Shown: piece by piece, positions 37,001 to 40,000 of the stretch
Layout of the letters: each line of letters begins with the position of its first letter
How positions within the stretch are numbered: the stretch's first letter is position 1
Assembly (NCBI GenBank): GCA_019918135.1
Contig: WBZZ01005563.1
Coordinates: forward strand, 1 to 40,000
From: Paulinella micropora
Lineage: Eukaryota; Cercozoa; Imbricatea; Euglyphida; Paulinellidae
DNA length: 40,000 bases
Reading direction: 5' to 3'
Program-made: the position numbers and the translations under genes
The notes under the pieces: generated by a model
What the model saw: only the letters and a program-made list of their open reading frames with translations
Database searches by the model: none
What the model was told of the DNA's origin: nothing

Positions 37001-38675
37001 GACGGGCTTCCGCATTCGATTCATCCCTCCTGTATGCTGCGTAGGCCTCCCGGCACTGCTGAATGAGCTCCTTTAGCTCCCCGTCGAACCAATTGTTGGT
37101 AAAACGGGGTCGTATACATCTGGAGCCAAGGACCCGGTGCGCCGCCATTCGGAAGGACTGCGCCACTCGCTCGGTGACGTCATCTACCACCCGTTGGCTG
37201 TCGGCACCATCCGATAGGTCAAGCTCAGGCGGCTGATGTACTCCAAGCTTCTGTAGGCAATGCTGGAATACGTCATCGAACTTGTCGCGTAGATAATCCA
37301 GCGCTTGCTTCGCAGCGTGATCATTACCCGAGACACCAGCAGCAATAAGCTTATCAACACGAAAGGACCTATAAGGTTTCGCAGCCCGCTTTGGCCGTTC
37401 CTGGCCGCTCCACGTCAGTTCGGCCCATACTGCCTTGTGGTCCGTATCAAGATCATCTTCGCATACTCCGAACTTTGCTCCAGATGCCAAGCGAGGCGAC
37501 GCGCAGATGTAATCGAGGAGGTGCTTGCCTGCGCCCATGCCGCGCTGCTCACGCCGGGACCACCAGTAGGACCCTTCCACTGGGCACGAGAAGCCGCTCA
37601 GATTTCGCAGGCCCGTAGCGACGAGGACAGCCGCGAGTCTCTTGCCGTTCTCCGAACGTACCGGTGCTCCCTTATCATCGACCTCCCCGTGCTGACCGAC
37701 GATGCCCTCCTCTTTTCGGCTGCATGCCGGCCCGAGCTTCGCGTTGGCATCCGCCACCGTGACCACAAGACCTTTGGCTCCAAAAAAAGCTATAGCTGCC
37801 TGCCAGGCCGCATACGCCTCTGACGACTCTTCTTCCTGCGTTTCCTGGGGAAAGTAGCCGTTGCCCACATAGATATCCTGAGCGCCGGTAACACCCGAGG
37901 CGATACGCAGCCACACTTGCTGCCGGTGGTCGACGGGAGCTGACACCAGGTTGCAATACGGACCAAGGAAGTTAGCCACCGCGAATAGAACCCCACCCTT
38001 GCAGCGATTTTTCTCGCTGACCTCCGCAGGTTTTCCAAAAATCCGGAATCCATCCAGGCTGCATTTGGAAAGTTGCTTCTTGCCCATGCGGTGCTCCTGA
38101 GCCCCGATGACTAGCCAGCCCTCGTGCTTGTAGAATGATGCCCATTCCGCCGTGCCTACGTTGTCGTATCCCGTTTTACCCTGCCAGTTGTGACTCGCGA
38201 CGAGTAGCTTGAAGCCGGTATCGAACTGCTTGGAGCGGTGCTTCTTGGCTCGTTTCCGGACCCAACGGCCGCGCTTGGCTTCCGCCCTCGTGCTGCCCCC
38301 CTCTGCAGGTGCTTGCGCAGGTTGGTCCCCCACTGCACTGGCCGCCGAATGCAGGGGCACCACATACACATCAGCACACTCAGACACACACTTAGGTGCA
38401 TCGGCAGCCAATTCCGAAGACACCACCTGTACATCATCGACACATTCTTCATGCAGAGGCAAGACGCGATATCCCGTCGCAGCTTCCTCCTTCCGGACCG
38501 CCGCTTCCCCACGCAGATGGATGCGAATAAGCCTTCGGACACGTTCCCTGTCCCTGAACCTGCGCCCAAGGGCCACATTGACCCCTCTGCCGAAGAATTT
38601 GAGATGTTTGAATTGCTGCAACGCCGTCTGCCTGCTGTCATCGTCCTCGTAGACCAGCTCCAGGTGACGAGACAT
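34041..38675 (-). CDS. LINE ORF2: endonuclease, reverse transcriptase, zinc knuckle
   Basis: 1544 aa, uninterrupted. The first 60 residues end an RNA-binding-like domain (R-R-F-R-D-R-E-R-V-R-R-L). Endonuclease of the exonuclease-endonuclease-phosphatase type: S-H-N-W-Q (about 158), A-Q-E-H-R (192), A-D-A-N-A-K (309), D-T-D-H-K-A (412). RT: I-P-K-G-G-D-P-T (about 775), F-V-D-L-R-K-A-F (853), G-V-Q-Q-G-S-P-L-S-P, L-Y-A-D-D-V-A (955). A CX2C...HX4C knuckle lies near 1295 (C-F-C-C-H ... H-F-L-W-D-C), followed by a Gly/Glu-rich tail. It copies element RNA at nicked target DNA. The long open frame suggests recent activity. It follows ORF1 directly after a TGA. Confidence 0.9.
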   Translation of the reverse strand: MSRHLELVYEDDDSRQTALQQFKHLKFFGRGVNVALGRRFRDRERVRRLIRIHLRGEAAVRKEEAATGYRVLPLHEECVDDVQVVSSELAADAPKCVSECADVYVVPLHSAASAVGDQPAQAPAEGGSTRAEAKRGRWVRKRAKKHRSKQFDTGFKLLVASHNWQGKTGYDNVGTAEWASFYKHEGWLVIGAQEHRMGKKQLSKCSLDGFRIFGKPAEVSEKNRCKGGVLFAVANFLGPYCNLVSAPVDHRQQVWLRIASGVTGAQDIYVGNGYFPQETQEEESSEAYAAWQAAIAFFGAKGLVVTVADANAKLGPACSRKEEGIVGQHGEVDDKGAPVRSENGKRLAAVLVATGLRNLSGFSCPVEGSYWWSRREQRGMGAGKHLLDYICASPRLASGAKFGVCEDDLDTDHKAVWAELTWSGQERPKRAAKPYRSFRVDKLIAAGVSGNDHAAKQALDYLRDKFDDVFQHCLQKLGVHQPPELDLSDGADSQRVVDDVTERVAQSFRMAAHRVLGSRCIRPRFTNNWFDGELKELIQQCREAYAAYRRDESNAEARLNWLRLRKQIRKATRAKKSASFKQVQEEAVKCQREQSSKRFWLLAKRLGGARRTKVSAPVQREDGSLACTLPEKVARWEEFRKNSVKPRENPASAAVVVECCAEAGSLEWEEAEAKRQFHWNDRFRDEVARAMKEHEVGEDTCEELDKPFTQEEVLARQRALNNHKACGEDKVKNEMLKYGGAYINGYLTQYFNWIREAERTPKAWGKGIIVNIPKGGDPTDPDNWRDVSIISCLGKLYLSLLATRLTLFVDGPDKLRPEQGGFRPGRRTTDQVFTLWQRLKGRQQQKRESYVLFVDLRKAFPSVWRDGLFERLWKLGVRGKFWRTLRRCYEQTSSQVLVDGALTPEVLEGVGVQQGSPLSPTLFNVFMDELCVRLASALKITDVKRLNDIKALLYADDVALIAHSRTELQKMVNVVAKFAEDYRLEVNLKPGKTEIMPIYTSSKAKRPSIRERGEPVVWFRGQKLCVTSQYKYLGVVITDDLKWKEQALQATRVTEVATAGWYFLWCAGEIQARYRLMCWNQLVGAKLKYAFDVWRAPVSQLTKLEAAMLQPMRMILGISPKTSKWITLFLARSWSAERLRRAAQLKLYGRLRVLPEERFPVIASQVKSDWTAEAEGAIRDSMDLQHGLQELLNSSEKDLEGWCSTVDKWALQQDVKMVQQLMWDKREAGSDLTDGLRVILRQVFGTKEFPRWVALDDAHYNLLRRRLLSCNNRLRLYRSKLVSGMSPRCFCCHDDVNESLAHFLWDCSMHEARRKQLLLSMQRLGGMAVGGAEGGGGSEEGGEVVGGEVVEDVLLGREREGSVRQGWDDMSPVDQSRLFCKLFQGKSRFRSNFRLAALLGVTALRPPPKLDVLFGSYVSECWSARDGKREELGVEDGGEEVIDLTEVPSASVPPSPPSDVDVARRGRPRSVDVLARERGSGAQRSVSEFFSSANTLASSSSCTSQPPSAPAVAAMSVWCSDNALGSADPGDPMEAHVQDLDLML

Positions 38676-39140
38676 TCACTGGCCTTGCCACTCCATTACC
38701 GGGGCCACCAGACCAAGACCGCTCATTTTGGAGGCGATCTCCTGTAGATTGGCGCGTTCTGAGAGCCCCCAGACAATCAGATTACGCCCGTCCTTGTCGT
38801 ACCGATCTACCCGCCGGTACCGTCGAGGCGGCGGTGCCATCTGCCGTATAGCGCCGCTCGCCTTATGTTGAAGCGCCGACCCGTGCGCCAGGTTTGGGGA
38901 GGAAGGATGAGGCGCAGCTAAGATAGCCTCTCCACGTGGTTCAGGAAATCCGTCATATACGCGAGCCCTCATCCTCCCATCCTGGGACATCGGGCCAGAG
39001 CCCGTCGAAGAGGCATTCCCACGGGAATTGTCCAGGTCTTCGGCGATTCTACCTTGTCCCATAAGGACCACAGTGGTAGCTCCGTGCTTCGCGTATTTGT
39101 AATCCATTGAGAGTAGTAGACGGCCAATGTCGCTGGCCAT
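38676..39140 (-). CDS. LINE ORF1-like segment, same frame as ORF2
   Basis: ATG at 39138-39140; about 154 aa ending in TGA (38676-38678), followed at once by the ORF2 ATG. Low-complexity start, then P-P-P-R-R-Y-R-R-V-D-R-Y-D and N-L-I-V-W-G-L-S-E-R, the first strand of what looks like an RRM-like fold completed after the stop (L-E-L-V-Y-E-D-D). So the TGA seems to cut one domain in two. RNA binding is the expected role. Confidence 0.6.
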   Translation of the reverse strand: MASDIGRLLLSMDYKYAKHGATTVVLMGQGRIAEDLDNSRGNASSTGSGPMSQDGRMRARVYDGFPEPRGEAILAAPHPSSPNLAHGSALQHKASGAIRQMAPPPRRYRRVDRYDKDGRNLIVWGLSERANLQEIASKMSGLGLVAPVMEWQGQ

Positions 39141-39143
39141 CAC

Positions 39144-39690
39144 CGCCGCGCCTCTTTACGCCGAGGAAAGCGCCCGTCCATGCAAATAGCATCGGCGGTA
39201 TCTGCAACACACACTACACGCATTTTCGCCGGTGTCACTGGACGCTGCCGCGTCACTTCGTGCCCTTCGGCGCCCGCCAGCACCCCAGCATCGCCAGAAC
39301 CTGCCTCACGCACTACACACACTCTCCATCGCATCGCCAACGCCTCTACTCTCATGTCTTATGGACTTTCAGCTGCTCCTAAAAATACACATCATGAGGT
39401 ACGGGTGTCCCCGAGTGGAGCCAGATCGGACGGCGTGCCGCTGAAACTCCTTCCTCCACGTGGGTATAGAAGGCGCGAACCTAGCGGTACCTATAGGGTC
39501 TTACAGACAAGTATAGTAATCCCAACCGAAGCTGCTCAGTTAGAAATGCAACGGTGGAGGGTGTAAATGCATGGGGCAAGGCACGGCAACGCAGCAAGGC
39601 ACTGGCAAGGCATTGGGACCGACTGAAGCCCCTCTCCAACGTGCGCTCATCATGTGTTCCAGTTAGGCAACCTCGAAGAAGCGAAGATAG
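39144..39690. other. spacer with no gene seen
   Basis: Short ORFs on both strands lack motifs. If the LINE is full length its 5' untranslated part lies in the left end of this stretch. Confidence 0.4.
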
Positions 39691-39828
39691 GGAGGAGACA
39701 AAACCCAGATAGGATGAAGATAGGATTAACATGAAGCCGAAATGGAGCCGAGTTGGAACAGGTCAACTCGGCCCCAACTCGGCTCAATGTGAATCCTATC
39801 TTCAACCCATCTCGGTACTGTTTCCTCC
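39691..39828. repeat. imperfect inverted repeat (hairpin)
   Basis: Left arm 39691-39756 and right arm 39774-39828 pair over about 55-65 bases: GGAGGAGACA with TTTCCTCC, GAAGATAGGAT with ATCCTATCTTC, AGCCGAGTTGG with CCAACTCGGCT; loop about 17 nt. A weaker match extends outward to about 39660 and 39858. It may be a small foldback element or a hairpin RNA source. Confidence 0.75.
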
Positions 39829-39858
39829 GAATGCTCACCTCAACAAGATCACCAAACC

Positions 39859-40000
39859 GGAACTGGAAGCCCCCAGGCATTTACTCGGCAGGAAATTCGG
39901 CGAAAATGGGCTAACCAGGAAACCAGACCCAACCCAACAGCCAAGAAAAACGAGCCAACCAACAATCTGGCAGACAACCCCACAACCTGCCTGGCCGAAA
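39859..40000. other. window end, nothing recognised
   Basis: C/A-rich sequence with no ORF or repeat identified. Confidence 0.3.

Overview
This is nuclear DNA from a eukaryote, rich in mobile elements. Evidence: genes that only make sense after removing short GT-AG introns (57, 80, 104 and 130 nt), several classes of eukaryotic retroelement, very long (TAA)n and (CT)n microsatellites, and no bacterial operon structure. A unicellular or multicellular alga or other protist is plausible, but the sequence does not fix the species. No rRNA, tRNA or CRISPR was seen. Almost all coding sequence is on the minus strand.

Layout. 1-1672: the gag start and leader/LTR region of a Ty1/copia element (copy A), cut by the left window edge. 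1740-2060: a plus-strand LTR-like remnant. 2363-3507: a three-exon gene for a predicted type II membrane protein with a glycine-rich beta domain. 3850-5830: CT, ATT and minisatellite arrays, an inverted minisatellite and a palindrome cluster. 6317-14384: a second, nearly full-length copia element (copy B: LTR-like end, RNase H, RT, integrase, protease, gag, 5' LTR region), with several frame lesions. Copies A and B share about 1.66 kb at roughly 98% identity. 14446-14656: a two-copy tandem repeat. 14705-15997: a three-exon RGG-repeat/acidic protein gene. 16213-18065: a large exon of a diverged DDE/D transposase-like protein. 18180-19100: AT-rich spacer with a 37-38 bp tandem repeat. 19114-19452: a short plus-strand ORF. 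19357-28124: a broken Ty3/gypsy-type gag-pol. 28365-30722: charged coiled-coil ORFs upstream on the same strand, possibly part of the same large element. 32053-32454: a candidate LTR, distantly similar to the 1.8 kb remnant. 32788-34028: (TAA)n tracts carrying two almost identical 198 bp units. 34041-39140: a LINE (ORF1-like segment, apurinic-type endonuclease, RT, zinc knuckle), with an in-frame TGA as the only break. 39691-39828: a long imperfect hairpin.

The window reads as a nest of retroelements around two or three spliced genes. The best leads are the glycine-rich membrane protein, the RGG gene built from duplicated symmetric mini-exons next to a transposase-like exon, the repeated-module coiled-coil ORFs beside the gypsy element, and the copia element whose integrase has Ala at the catalytic Glu and whose two LTR-like ends share only a terminal 25 bp.
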